This document shows positions 16,871-26,322 of a stretch of DNA of 64,000 nt, piece by piece. Source of the DNA: Treponema sp. UBA1793 (lineage in GTDB: Bacteria; Spirochaetota; Spirochaetia; Treponematales; Treponemataceae); the NCBI GenBank assembly GCA_002314445.1, contig DCFX01000052.1:26518-90517 (forward strand). Direction: 5' to 3'. A program made the position numbers and the translations under genes. Position 1 is the first letter of the stretch. Every line of letters begins with the position of its first letter. Below the pieces are notes generated by a model. It made no database searches. It saw only the letters and a list, made by a program, of their open reading frames with translations, and was not told the origin of the DNA.

Positions 16871-17485
16871 ATGGCAAACGACAACTCAAAGAATTCGATT
16901 CTTCAGAAAGCACTCACGCTGTTCTGCGCGCACGGATACGACGGGACGGGTATTCAGGATATTACTGCCGCTGCAGGAGTTACAAAACCGACGCTGTATT
17001 ATTTTTTCGGGAACAAGGACGGATTGTTCGAAGCTGTCTGGGAAACGTATTTTCCGATTCTGGAAAACCCTCTTATACCGTGCTGCAGATATGAAAATCA
17101 CATTGCAGACTATGAAAGCGATGTCTATGGGCAGCTCAGGCGCATTGTCGCTCAGTTTTTTGATTTTATAAAAAACCAGCAGGAATTCTACCGCCTCATG
17201 ATGGAAGCCGTATATGCACCGCCGGAATCAAAGGCCTTGTCGCTTTCCACCGGTTATTTTAACAGGCTGTACGGGCTGCTGGAACAGTTTTTCACCGGCG
17301 CTTCGGAAGCACACGGAAATATGAAAGGAAAAGAACATGAGTTTGCAATCAGTTTTCTTGCTCAGATAAACGCATATGCAGGAATATGGCTTGCGCAGCC
17401 GGAAGGTTCACCGCAGCGCCCGATCCTTGACGACAGCTGCGCACATACGCTCGTAAAACAATTCATGCACGGCATATTTTCGTAA
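16871..17485 (+). CDS. TetR/AcrR-family regulator
   Basis: The ~204-residue regulator has the N-terminal HTH IQDITAAAGVTKPTLYYFFG (~residues 27-46) and an all-alpha effector domain. The start at 16871 removes an unlikely 29-residue upstream extension that runs through the promoter. It has no Shine-Dalgarno, and the -10 is 7 nt away. A perfect palindrome in its promoter points to autorepression. It lies between the amino acid importer (divergent) and a GH13 enzyme (60 bp downstream, same strand, own AGGAG site). Which of these it controls besides itself is uncertain. Confidence 0.88.
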   Translation: MANDNSKNSILQKALTLFCAHGYDGTGIQDITAAAGVTKPTLYYFFGNKDGLFEAVWETYFPILENPLIPCCRYENHIADYESDVYGQLRRIVAQFFDFIKNQQEFYRLMMEAVYAPPESKALSLSTGYFNRLYGLLEQFFTGASEAHGNMKGKEHEFAISFLAQINAYAGIWLAQPEGSPQRPILDDSCAHTLVKQFMHGIFS

Positions 17486-17545
17486 TGGTTTTGTGTTTTA
17501 TTAACAGGACGGACAAGTTCCTCCTGATTTTTATAGGAGAAATAA

Positions 17546-18913
17546 ATGTGGTTCGATGATGCTTTTTTTTATCAGATTTACCCGCTAGGATTGTGCGGAG
17601 CACCTGCTGACAATTCATGGGACTGGTCCGTCTGGAACGGAGCGGCACACCCTGTGAACAGAATTTCACGCGTGCAGGAGTGGATTCCTCACCTGCAGCA
17701 ACTCGGTGTAAACGCGGTCTATTTTTCACCGGTATTCCAGAGTGATTCCCACGGATACGATACGCGTGATTATTATACGATAGACAGCAGGCTTGGCAGC
17801 AATGAAGATTTTGCTGCTGTATGCAGTGCGTTTCACCGCGCCGGCATCCGGGTTGTGCTGGACGGCGTATTCAATCATACCGGGCGCGGATTCTGGGCAT
17901 TCCGTGATGTTCAGCAGAAAAGACAACAGTCCGAATACAAAGACTGGTTCGCGATTGACTGGAACGGAAATTCAAACTATAACGACGGATTCCGGTATGA
18001 AGGATGGGAGGGGCATTACGATCTTGTAAAGCTGAATATTGAAAATCCGGCTGTACAGGAACATATTTTCGGTGCCATAAGGAAATGGGCTGAACTGTTT
18101 GAAATAGACGGTATCAGGCTCGATGTCGCATACTGCCTGCCCGTTTCGTTTATCAGGAAACTCCGCGCTTTCACCGATGAACTCGGACGGGAAAAAGGAC
18201 GCGACATCGTGCTGATTGGTGAACTTATACGGGATCAGTATGCACAGTTTATAGGCCCTGACAGGCTGCACAGTTGTACCGATTATGAATGCTACAAAGG
18301 AATATATTCCAGTCTGAACGAAATGAATTTGTTCGAGATAGCCTATTCGCTTAACAGGCTGTTCGGAGATAACGGAATCTGCAGGAATATACAGCTGTTC
18401 AACTTTGTTGACAATCACGACGTAGAAAGAATTGCAAGCATCCTGAAAAATCCTGCCGCCCTGCCCATCGCATACGGACTGCTGTTTGCCATTCCCGGGA
18501 CACCGTGCGTTTATTACGGCAGCGAATGGGGAATGAACGGAAGAAAAGCGGACGGAGACAGAGCACTGCGGCCTGCACTCGAACAGCCTGCATGGGCCGA
18601 CATTACGGAACGCATTGCGGGATTTGCACGCGCACGCCGGGAGAACGAACCGATGCGGTCGGGAAAATACAGTCAGCTCTTTCTTACGAACGAACAGCTT
18701 ATATTTGCACGCAGGGAGGCTGCCGGTGCGGAAGTAATAACCGCACTGAATGCCGGTTTATCTCAATATACAGTATATCCTGAGCAGCAGTCATATGCTC
18801 ATTTTGACGGATTATACGGCGCTTTCAGGAATCTGATTACCGGAGAAACATACAGGTATGACGGAAGCATAACACTGCCGGCGCAAAGCGTTACGTACCT
18901 GACCCGCACATAA
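17546..18913 (+). CDS. Glycoside hydrolase family 13 (alpha-amylase / cyclomaltodextrinase type)
   Basis: This 455-residue GH13 alpha-glucan hydrolase lacks a signal peptide, so it probably acts on imported maltodextrins in the cytoplasm. The (beta/alpha)8 motifs are present: LDGVFNHTGRG (region I), GIRLDVAY with nucleophile D193 (region II), IGELIRD with acid/base E226 (region III), and FVDNHDVERI with D292 (region IV). The C-terminal ~70 residues are a short beta domain. Motif style and size fit neopullulanase, cyclomaltodextrinase or maltogenic amylase, but the N-terminal CBM34 domain of those enzymes is missing. AGGAG precedes the ATG. The start codon begins a MWFDDAFFYQIYPL motif typical of the family. 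Confidence 0.9.
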   Translation: MWFDDAFFYQIYPLGLCGAPADNSWDWSVWNGAAHPVNRISRVQEWIPHLQQLGVNAVYFSPVFQSDSHGYDTRDYYTIDSRLGSNEDFAAVCSAFHRAGIRVVLDGVFNHTGRGFWAFRDVQQKRQQSEYKDWFAIDWNGNSNYNDGFRYEGWEGHYDLVKLNIENPAVQEHIFGAIRKWAELFEIDGIRLDVAYCLPVSFIRKLRAFTDELGREKGRDIVLIGELIRDQYAQFIGPDRLHSCTDYECYKGIYSSLNEMNLFEIAYSLNRLFGDNGICRNIQLFNFVDNHDVERIASILKNPAALPIAYGLLFAIPGTPCVYYGSEWGMNGRKADGDRALRPALEQPAWADITERIAGFARARRENEPMRSGKYSQLFLTNEQLIFARREAAGAEVITALNAGLSQYTVYPEQQSYAHFDGLYGAFRNLITGETYRYDGSITLPAQSVTYLTRT

Positions 18914-18916
18914 AAG

Positions 18917-19300
18917 TCAGTCCGGCTTACCGGAGGGCTGCGTAAGCATATAGTTCAGGACTTCGAGAAAATTTTTATATCTTACAGGTTTTGAAACATA
19001 TGCATCGCAGCCGGCATTGATGGCACGCTCTGCATCCCCTGCCATTGCAGAAGCGGTCAGTGCCATTATTTTTATGTCTTTGAGCAGAGGATCAGCTTTA
19101 ATAATACGGGTTGCTTCCAGTCCGTCCATACCGGGAAGATGTATATCCATTATGATTGCCTCGGGTTTGTCCGAGCGGATAAGTTCCATTCCTTCTTCTG
19201 CCGTTTGAACACACCGGATGGAATAGCCCGCGTGTTCAAGGATGCACTGAATAAGTTTCATATTCATATTGTTGTCTTCGACTACGACTATTTTTGACAT
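18917..19300 (-). CDS. Stand-alone receiver domain (CheY-like response regulator)
   Basis: The ~127-residue protein consists of one REC domain and no output domain: VVVEDNNMNMKLIQ (acidic pocket), IIMDIHLPGMDGLEA (phospho-acceptor Asp), ALTASAM (switch Thr/Ser region) and YVSKPVRY (conserved Lys). It is the last gene of a three-gene phosphorelay operon, starting 25 nt after the hybrid kinase stop. It may act as a phosphotransfer shuttle or sink between the kinase and an output (inference). The ATG at 19300 was chosen because GAGGAA is 6 nt upstream; an earlier ATG lacks a site. Its stop is 4 nt from the convergent GH13 stop. Confidence 0.9.
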   Translation of the reverse strand: MSKIVVVEDNNMNMKLIQCILEHAGYSIRCVQTAEEGMELIRSDKPEAIIMDIHLPGMDGLEATRIIKADPLLKDIKIMALTASAMAGDAERAINAGCDAYVSKPVRYKNFLEVLNYMLTQPSGKPD

Positions 19301-19325
19301 AGTATGTTCCTCTTCCATCCGGTAA

Positions 19326-22300
19326 TCAGTGTTTGCCCAGGGCGCGTTCTATTTCCTTTATAAAAATGCCGGATTTAAATTCCGATTTTTCAATAATACG
19401 GATAACGTCACCCTTTAGTCTTTCTCTGTCATCGTTCGTTACCTGCTTTGCTGTGACGATGATTATGGGAATGGCTGCCGATTTTTCATCTTTACGAAGC
19501 GTCTCTACAACATCAAAGCCGTTCACCTCCGGCATCATGAGATCCAGTATTATTAGATCAGGTTCCTTTTCCCTGACCCGTGCAATTCCTTCTCTGCCTC
19601 CGTACGCGGCAAGTACTGTATATCCCTCATTGACGAAATACGTCCGCAGTATTTGAACTGATTTCGGATCGTCGTCGATAATAAGAACGGACGTTTTATT
19701 ATCGGAAGAGGTCATTCCCATGGCTGCAAGCGTTGCCGAAAGCCGTTCCCTGGAAATGGGTTTCTGAATTACCTGTGCAGCCCCAAGGGCGATTCCTTTT
19801 TTTCCATCGGCAACCATAGATGCAATTACAACAGGTATCATCGCCAGTTTTTTATTGACTTTAATTTTCTCCAGAAATTCCCATCCGTCCATGCCTGGCA
19901 GAAGAATATCGAGGATGATAAGGTCAGGAAATTCTTTTGAAAGAATGTCGAATGCTATTTCCGCAGACGCTGCAGTAACGACCTTATATCCCATATTCTC
20001 AAGCTGGAAACGCATCAGTTCGGCGCTGTTGGAATCATCTTCCACAATCAGGACAAGATGCTCCCTGCTTTTTTTCTTTCCGGTGTCTCTGACGGATTCA
20101 TTTATAACAGATGCTGAAGAATCAGCGGCGGCTGTCACCGTATCAACCTTGTCAGGGTAGCGCCACGGAATTCTGACGATAAACGACGATCCCTTGTTCA
20201 CTTCACTTTCCAGCATGACAGAACCACCGTGCAGCTCGGTAAGACGCTTTATCATTGCAAGTCCAAGTCCCGTCCCGTCGAATTTCCGCGACAGCGAACT
20301 GTCTATCTGAACGAAGGGTTGAAAGAGTCTGGACTGATCCTCTTTTGAAATTCCAATTCCTGTATCTTTTACCAGAAATTCGAGAAATTCCGCAGCATCT
20401 TCTCCGACCGTAATTCTATGAGCAGAGACCAAAACAGCCCCTCCTTCAGGAGTAAATTTTACTGCATTGGAAAGGAGGTTGTACAATATCTGCTTAAGTT
20501 TCCGTTCATCCGCCATAAGAATACCAAGGTTATTCCCGACATCGGTAGTAAGCGATATATTATGGGCAAGAGCTTTTTCGCGTACAATCTGAATGCTCGC
20601 CTCTACGACGGATGCAGGCGATACAGGTTCAAGCTGCAGCTGCATTTTTCCTGCTTCGACTTTAGACAAATCAAGTATATCGTTAATAAGGGACAAAAGA
20701 TGCGTTCCGCTTTCAAATATATCTTCAATATATTCCTGCTGCTCGTCAGTAAGTTTTCCGATAAGTCCGTCTTTGAGCACCTCGGAAAAACCTATGACTG
20801 CGTTCAGCGGCGTACGGAGTTCGTGGGACATGTTGGCAAGAAACTCAGACTTCATACGGCTCGCTTCTTCAAGCTGCTTGTTTTTCTCCTGAATTTCTTC
20901 CCAGCTGGAACGCAGCTGCCCGGTAAGTATCTTGAGGTCATCATACTGTTTCAGGTTGTAAAGGGCCACGCCGAGCTGTCCTCCCAGATTTTCAAGGAAC
21001 TGCCTGTATGTGTCGGAAAGTTTTTCTCCCGTGCCCACGACAAGAACCGCATCCCTTTTCTCCTGATAGATAATCGGTACCATCCACACTTCCTGCGGTT
21101 CGTAATCGCCGACTCCGGTTTTAAGACGCAGTATCCCCGTTTTTATTGAAGTAATATTTCCGTTTCTTGCCGCTTCACCTATAATCCCTTCACCGGGAGC
21201 GAATGTATCGGGAATATCGCCTGCAATACCGTGGGAACTTGCACAATGAAATACACCTCTCCATTCGTCGTATACATAAATAGCTGAAACGGGAAAAGGG
21301 CAGCGCATTGCAAGCAGCGACAGCAGACTGTCAAAAATAGTTTTCCGGTCAAAACTTCCGGTAAAAAGTGAAAGTGAAAGCCGCTTCGTTTCGTTTATCC
21401 GGGCGGCGGCTTCAAGATCGTGCTGTGCTTTACGGACTTCGGTAACATCGAAGTTCGTGGCGATTGCCCCCCATACAGTCCCTGTCTCATCTTTCAGCGG
21501 CATAGAATTAACAATAATCGTCCGCCGGCTGCCGTCAAATCCCTGAATATCGACTATATCGTTTCGTACCGTTTCGCCCGTGCTGAGCGTCCGGGCAAGC
21601 GCCCAGTCTCCAGATTCAAGCGGAGCCCCCGTGTCTGAATGCCACCCCCTGTATTCCACATACTTGTCTGCCGCTACATCAAGCGAACCACCCCAGATAT
21701 CGGTCGCGGCCTTATTCATGTGAAGGGACATTCCTTTTGCATCTGTCCAAAATACGCCTACCGGCATTATTTCAAAAATATTCTGAAAAGATTTGTCTTT
21801 GCGGCGTTCTTCTGCAGTCTCCCTGCGGAAACGTGCAAATATGAAAGCGAATCCTGTTACTACCATTATAATAATCACAAGACCACTCACTTCTGCCTGA
21901 TTTGCACTTGTATACGCCTTCATCTGCCGGTCAGTAATCAACCGCTCTTCTTCATTCATTATAGTCGTACTCAGTTCAGCTATTGAGGCCCTTACCGATT
22001 TTACGGTCTCCCTCAGCGGGCTTTCGCGGACCGCCTCAATGCCGTCATGATCATATGTATTAAGCATCTCGTCGAGAAGGCTGAGCCGCTGTTTTATGAG
22101 AATTTTAAAATTTTTGACATTTTCAACCTGTACCGGATTATCGCTTATCATTTCTGCAAGATTGTAGAGCTGAGGCTCGACACTGGACGCAGCTTCCCGG
22201 TAATTGTCTCTTAAATAGTCGGCTCCAAGTATTATGTATGCCCGTTCATTTGTTTCGGCTGCATCGATCAGCATAATAATATTCGACTGAGTATTCTGAA

Positions 22301-22442
22301 CTTTACGGGAGTGGTCAGCCAGTGCAGTCAGTTCTTTATAATTTTGAAGTGATTTAAGTTGCAGAAGAACAGCCGTCATGACAAGTACAAGAGCCATAAT
22401 AAAACTGAAAACAAGCCTGTTTTCAGTAGACATCTTTTTCAT
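19326..22442 (-). CDS. Hybrid sensor histidine kinase: CHASE3, PAS, GAF, HisKA, HATPase, two receivers
   Basis: The 1038-residue inner-membrane kinase has TM1 (~9-29), a periplasmic helical CHASE3-like sensor (~35-180) and TM2 (~187-205). The cytoplasmic part has PAS (~218-335) and GAF (~350-495). HisKA follows with phospho-acceptor H540 (NMSHELRTPLNAVIGF), then an ATPase domain (LLSNAVKFTPEGG, VKDTGIGIS, GTGLGLAMIKRL), receiver 1 (Asp D845 in LIILDILLPGMDG) and receiver 2 (D967 in LIILDLMMPEVNG). The signal is unknown. The gene is transcribed with an HD-GYP response regulator 15 nt upstream and a lone receiver downstream, so the phosphorelay probably sets cyclic-di-GMP levels (inference). 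Confidence 0.93.
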   Translation of the reverse strand: MKKMSTENRLVFSFIMALVLVMTAVLLQLKSLQNYKELTALADHSRKVQNTQSNIIMLIDAAETNERAYIILGADYLRDNYREAASSVEPQLYNLAEMISDNPVQVENVKNFKILIKQRLSLLDEMLNTYDHDGIEAVRESPLRETVKSVRASIAELSTTIMNEEERLITDRQMKAYTSANQAEVSGLVIIIMVVTGFAFIFARFRRETAEERRKDKSFQNIFEIMPVGVFWTDAKGMSLHMNKAATDIWGGSLDVAADKYVEYRGWHSDTGAPLESGDWALARTLSTGETVRNDIVDIQGFDGSRRTIIVNSMPLKDETGTVWGAIATNFDVTEVRKAQHDLEAAARINETKRLSLSLFTGSFDRKTIFDSLLSLLAMRCPFPVSAIYVYDEWRGVFHCASSHGIAGDIPDTFAPGEGIIGEAARNGNITSIKTGILRLKTGVGDYEPQEVWMVPIIYQEKRDAVLVVGTGEKLSDTYRQFLENLGGQLGVALYNLKQYDDLKILTGQLRSSWEEIQEKNKQLEEASRMKSEFLANMSHELRTPLNAVIGFSEVLKDGLIGKLTDEQQEYIEDIFESGTHLLSLINDILDLSKVEAGKMQLQLEPVSPASVVEASIQIVREKALAHNISLTTDVGNNLGILMADERKLKQILYNLLSNAVKFTPEGGAVLVSAHRITVGEDAAEFLEFLVKDTGIGISKEDQSRLFQPFVQIDSSLSRKFDGTGLGLAMIKRLTELHGGSVMLESEVNKGSSFIVRIPWRYPDKVDTVTAAADSSASVINESVRDTGKKKSREHLVLIVEDDSNSAELMRFQLENMGYKVVTAASAEIAFDILSKEFPDLIILDILLPGMDGWEFLEKIKVNKKLAMIPVVIASMVADGKKGIALGAAQVIQKPISRERLSATLAAMGMTSSDNKTSVLIIDDDPKSVQILRTYFVNEGYTVLAAYGGREGIARVREKEPDLIILDLMMPEVNGFDVVETLRKDEKSAAIPIIIVTAKQVTNDDRERLKGDVIRIIEKSEFKSGIFIKEIERALGKH

Positions 22443-22456
22443 AAGCGGTTTTCTCC

Positions 22457-23530
22457 TCAGGTTACTTCCTCTGACGAACTGTAAATATTGTTAAACATAT
22501 CCGCATTTTTACAAAAAACTGCAAGTATGTCCGGGTCAAAATGGGAAGGATTTGTTCTTCCGTCACCTTCGGTTATTATCTGCATCACGGTGGCGTGGTC
22601 GAGAGAAGGTTTATACGGCCGTCGGCTGCGAAGTGCATCATAAACATCTGCTATCTGCGTAATCCTTGCGGAAAATGGTATTGCATCGCCGGCAAGACTT
22701 GCAGGATATCCCGACCCGTCCCAGTGTTCATGGTGCGACATTGCTATATCTGCACCCATAACAAGATATTTGGAATTACCGCACCGGAGGATATCCGCTC
22801 CGAGTTTACAATGGGACTGCATAACGGCCCATTCATCAGGAGTAAGCACATCGTGTTTCAGCAGAATTGAATCGGGAATGCCTATCTTGCCTACATCATG
22901 CATGAGAGCCGCAAACCGGATCGTTTTGATGAATTCTTCTTCCATCCCCAGCAGTTCTGCAAGGGCACATGCATATCGGCCTATCCGGTTGATATGAAGT
23001 CCTGTTCCTTCGTCCTTAAATTCCGAAGCACGGACAAGCGTAATCAGGGTTTCCCGGTATGCATCCTCGAGCCGGGCCGTACGTTCTTTTACTTCGGTTT
23101 TGAGCATTTCATTGTGGAAAGAAAGAAAGTCACCATATTCCTTGAGTCTCAGAAGATTTCTGACCCTGACGATAAGGTCCGCACGATCAATTGGTTTTGT
23201 AAGAAATTCTTCTGCACCCGCCTGAAGTGCCCGGATTTTCGTCTCCCTGTCTTCAAGAGAAGTAATCATGATTACAGGAATACAGCTTGTATGCTCGTTG
23301 TCTTTTAACTGCCTGACTGTCTCAAAACCATCCATGCCGGGCATCATCACGTCAAGAAGTATAAGATCAAGATTCGCATTTGCCGCTATAGCAAGAGCCT
23401 CTTGTCCTGATGCAGCACAGACAGGGGTATATCCCTCTGCCGACAGCAGAGTATTAATGAGCTTTCTGTTCATTTCTTCGTCATCGACTATGAGTATAGA
23501 CGGCCCGCGACTACTGTTTTGAATATTCAT
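22457..23530 (-). CDS. Response regulator with HD-GYP cyclic-di-GMP phosphodiesterase domain
   Basis: The ~357-residue cytoplasmic protein has an N-terminal receiver (~10-125; IVDDEEMNRKLI, acceptor Asp in LILLDVMMPGMDG, TSLEDRETK, FLTKPIDRADL). A helical linker precedes the HD-GYP domain (~160-350). HDVGKIGIPD and HHEHWDGSGYPASL give the metal ligands and GYP, so the phosphodiesterase should be active and hydrolyse c-di-GMP. It is the first gene of the operon with the hybrid kinase and receiver. The start at 23530 was chosen because AGGTGTG is just upstream; a longer frame adds 9 residues with no benefit. Confidence 0.93.
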   Translation of the reverse strand: MNIQNSSRGPSILIVDDEEMNRKLINTLLSAEGYTPVCAASGQEALAIAANANLDLILLDVMMPGMDGFETVRQLKDNEHTSCIPVIMITSLEDRETKIRALQAGAEEFLTKPIDRADLIVRVRNLLRLKEYGDFLSFHNEMLKTEVKERTARLEDAYRETLITLVRASEFKDEGTGLHINRIGRYACALAELLGMEEEFIKTIRFAALMHDVGKIGIPDSILLKHDVLTPDEWAVMQSHCKLGADILRCGNSKYLVMGADIAMSHHEHWDGSGYPASLAGDAIPFSARITQIADVYDALRSRRPYKPSLDHATVMQIITEGDGRTNPSHFDPDILAVFCKNADMFNNIYSSSEEVT

Positions 23531-23653
23531 ATCACACCTAATTTTAACCCTTTTCATGAGTATTACAATATTTTTTTTCGTTTGCTGTCATTTTTTAACT
23601 GTTTTCTTCTATATATAATAGCATGTATATTTTTCAGATGCAGGACAAAGCGT

Positions 23654-23659
23654 TATACT
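23654..23659 (+). promoter_or_regulatory. -10 element giving a probable leaderless transcript
   Basis: TATACT ends 6 nt before the ATG at 23666, and a weak TTTTCA (23631-23636) is 17 bp upstream of it. There is no Shine-Dalgarno, so transcription would begin at or next to the start codon. Confidence 0.45.
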
Positions 23660-23665
23660 GTCATT

Positions 23666-24178
23666 ATGAACACTACATCAAATAAAATGCTTATAGACAG
23701 TATACGCAGTCAAACAGAGGTTCTCCTGAAAAATCTCGACGACCAAATTGATGCAGCGGATCTGAATGTGCAGATCGATGCGCTTCCCAACTGGCGTTAT
23801 CTTTTTCACACAATCCATTCGCTGGACAAAAATTTCATTAATCCGGATAATTTTACAGAGCCGGATATTTCCGTCTGCGGAGCGGATCCGGCCCTTTCGA
23901 TTATCGATGAAAAACGTCCGGGATACCGGCAGGCTCCGGAAATCCGCATGACAAGAGAACAGCTCGCCCATTATGCTTCGGCTGTCCGGATAAAAATTGA
24001 ATCATACTTAGCCTCTCTTGATGATTCAATGCTTGCCGAAAAAGCTGCCGGCTGTCAGTTTACCCGCCTTACGCTTATACTCGGACAATTCCGGCATCTT
24101 ATGTGGCATATGGGGCTGTCGTCAGGGCTTACCGTTCAGGAAGGAAAACAATGGCCTGAATATACAGGTCTGTTTTGA
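23666..24178 (+). CDS. DinB-like metalloprotein of unknown function
   Basis: The protein of ~171 residues is cytoplasmic, all helical and without a signal peptide. It shows the spaced histidines of the DinB/YfiT four-helix bundle: WRYLFHTIHSLDKNF in the first half and LILGQFRHLMWHMG near the C-terminus, where the HxxxH and H-x(3)-H-x-G residues bind a divalent metal. DinB-like proteins include thiol-dependent transferases; the substrate here is unknown. The start at 23666 excludes an AT-rich N-terminal extension that crosses the promoter. It stands alone, divergent from the phosphorelay operon. Confidence 0.65.
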   Translation: MNTTSNKMLIDSIRSQTEVLLKNLDDQIDAADLNVQIDALPNWRYLFHTIHSLDKNFINPDNFTEPDISVCGADPALSIIDEKRPGYRQAPEIRMTREQLAHYASAVRIKIESYLASLDDSMLAEKAAGCQFTRLTLILGQFRHLMWHMGLSSGLTVQEGKQWPEYTGLF

Positions 24179-24289
24179 TATGCAAAAATAAAATCAGGTA
24201 CTCCTGTATTTTCCGCCGGCAGATGTTATATTTTATTATAGATATCAAAAACAGTTATCTATGATAACTACTGATACCGGGAGCTGAAA

Positions 24290-24703
24290 ATGACTAAAAT
24301 AATTTATCCTATAGTATTCATTGTAGTAATTGCTGTATGTGTATTTGTAGTTTTTACCCGGCGGAACAGGGGATTTGCCCAGACGAAGAAACGCGCCCCT
24401 GTACGCATCACTGCAGAACAGGGGAAAATAATGATGGAATCCGGCAATCCGTATATACTGCTCGATGTGCGTTCAAAAGAAGAATATGACACAGGGCATA
24501 TTCACGGTGCAATGCTTTTGCCCGATGACGAAATAAGTGAAAAGGCCGCGGACGTACTGCATGATACAGAGAGCACTATTATTGTATACTGCCGGAGCGG
24601 ACGAAGAAGTGCAGGAGCCGCACAAAATCTTTTCAATATGGGCTACCCGAATATATATGATATGGGCGGAATCATAAACTGGCCGTACGGGACAGAAAAA
24701 TAA
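24290..24703 (+). CDS. Membrane-anchored rhodanese-like protein
   Basis: The 137-residue protein has one N-terminal hydrophobic anchor (~4-24, IVFIVVIAVCVFVVF). The rhodanese domain (~40-135) is marked by ILLDVRSKEEYDTGHIHGAM, the active-site loop VYCRSGRRSAGAA with catalytic Cys, and GGIINWPYG at the end. Such proteins carry sulfane sulfur on the Cys or detoxify thiosulfate and cyanide. A basic stretch follows the anchor, which suggests an N-out/C-in orientation, but this is not certain. GGGAG precedes the ATG. It has no operon partner. Confidence 0.85.
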   Translation: MTKIIYPIVFIVVIAVCVFVVFTRRNRGFAQTKKRAPVRITAEQGKIMMESGNPYILLDVRSKEEYDTGHIHGAMLLPDDEISEKAADVLHDTESTIIVYCRSGRRSAGAAQNLFNMGYPNIYDMGGIINWPYGTEK

Positions 24704-24710
24704 GTACCAC

Positions 24711-24873
24711 TTACATCGGATTCTATTTTTCTATATACTCCTTATACATAAAAAACGGACGGCTAAACACGTCCTGCTGAATTCTGGAAACGCACATTTC
24801 TTTTATAGCCTCCGCACAAAAGAAACGCTAACGAACAAAGTAGCAAGAAAAGCATTTGTCCGTCGTTTTTTTT
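24711..24873 (+). promoter_or_regulatory. Promoter and long structured leader of the MFS gene
   Basis: TTACAT (24711-24716) and TATACT (24734-24739) are 17 bp apart. The transcript would carry a ~145-nt leader. Its first bases (AAAAAACG, G bulge, ACGG; 24750-24762) can pair with its last (CCGT, CGTTTTTT; from 24860), ending in T8 just before the ribosome site. This could be an attenuator or the ends of a small inverted-repeat element; I cannot tell which. Confidence 0.4.
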
Positions 24874-24891
24874 ATGTCTGGAGGTTTTTTT

Positions 24892-26322
24892 ATGTCTAAA
24901 AATGAATATGTACAGTATGAAACACCGAATAACTGTGCACGAAAGAATGTATCTCATCCCTATCTGGCAATGACTGCACTGTATATGGGGACGTTTACCG
25001 GAATGCTGAGTGAAACGTCATTAAATATAGCACTTCCTGCACTGCAGAAGACATTTCAAGTGAGCAGCGGTACGGTACAATGGCTCGTAGTCGGCTATAT
25101 GCTTGTCATTGGGCTTGTGCTTCCGTTTGCAGGAAGCCTTATGAAGTCGTTCTCTGTCCGTTCTCTCACAGCCACAGCGCTGGCTGTTTTTCTGGCAGGT
25201 TCTCTGATAAGCGGTCTGGCTCCTGATTTTCCAATTCTGCTTACCGGACGTATGATTCAGGGAATCGGTACAGGCCTTCTTCTGCCGATGACTTTTGCTG
25301 TTGCACTTGAAATTTTCCCTTCGCATCAGCTTGGAGCTGCGATGGGAGTTACAGCCCTGGTAATTATGTTTGCTCCCGCGATCGGCCCTACTCTTTCAGG
25401 TCTGATTATCAATATGATTTCATGGAGAGGAATTTTCTTTTGCTTTGCAGCTATTCTGGCGGCAGCACTTTTGTTCTCCATCAGATTCACGGTCAGTCCC
25501 TATACGCTGACGCACAAAAAAATAGATATAGTGTCATGCATCCTTTCCGTAATCGGTTTCGGCTGTGTTGTGACTGGAGCAGGCCTTGCAAGCGATATGG
25601 GTTGGACATCTATTCCTGTTCTTATTCTATCGATTGCCGGTATTGCTGCAATCATACTATATGTCAGACGACAGTTTTTTATAGCTGCCCCTGTTCTGAA
25701 TTTCAGGGCTATGAAAATAACGCAATTCAGAGTCGGGGCTCTGCTTGTAATGATAAACTTCGGAATTACACTTTCATCAATGTATCTTCTGCCTCAGTTT
25801 TTTCAGAACGGCCTGCTGCTGCCTGTTGCATTGACAGGCATAGCCATGCTTCCCGGCGGAATTCTTAATGCTGTCGTTTCGTTCGTCTCAGGAAGAATGT
25901 ACGACCATCTCGGTGCAAAAAAACCAGTCATTTGCGGTTTTTCTCTTTCTATTATTGGTGCGTTGCTTTTGCTGACTGCCGGAAGCGACAGTTCTGTGGT
26001 CTATGTCATAGCGGCACATCTGATTCTTATGACCGGGATTCCCCTCGCAATGTCTCCTGCTCAAACCCGGGGTCTGTATGCCCTCCCTCCTGAACTTTCA
26101 GCTGATGGAAGTACAATTCTAAACACAATGCAGCAGGTCATCGGTGCAATTTGTACAGCTATTACTACAAGTCTGCTGAGCGCAGGACAACATTTTGATG
26201 TCATCAAAAAAGGTACCGATGCTGTTTCTATTACAGGATTTCATTTCGGTTTTGCTTTTACACTTATTCTTGCTGTTTGCGGATTTATTTTATCTTTTAA
26301 AATTAAGGACATACATAAATAA
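24892..26322 (+). CDS. MFS transporter, 14-helix DHA2 drug exporter type
   Basis: The ~476-residue inner-membrane protein has about 14 hydrophobic segments. Motif C-like and DHA2-type sequences are visible: ETSLNIALPALQKTF in helix 1, WLVVGYMLVIG, GRMIQGIGTGLLLPMTFAVA, and GPTLSGLIINMISWRGIFF in helix 5. The family uses proton motive force to export drugs or metabolites. The start at 24892 follows GGAGG by 8 nt. Two earlier in-frame ATG codons lie in the T-rich leader, and one of them repeats the TTTATGTCT context. The gene is monocistronic. Confidence 0.9.
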   Translation: MSKNEYVQYETPNNCARKNVSHPYLAMTALYMGTFTGMLSETSLNIALPALQKTFQVSSGTVQWLVVGYMLVIGLVLPFAGSLMKSFSVRSLTATALAVFLAGSLISGLAPDFPILLTGRMIQGIGTGLLLPMTFAVALEIFPSHQLGAAMGVTALVIMFAPAIGPTLSGLIINMISWRGIFFCFAAILAAALLFSIRFTVSPYTLTHKKIDIVSCILSVIGFGCVVTGAGLASDMGWTSIPVLILSIAGIAAIILYVRRQFFIAAPVLNFRAMKITQFRVGALLVMINFGITLSSMYLLPQFFQNGLLLPVALTGIAMLPGGILNAVVSFVSGRMYDHLGAKKPVICGFSLSIIGALLLLTAGSDSSVVYVIAAHLILMTGIPLAMSPAQTRGLYALPPELSADGSTILNTMQQVIGAICTAITTSLLSAGQHFDVIKKGTDAVSITGFHFGFAFTLILAVCGFILSFKIKDIHK

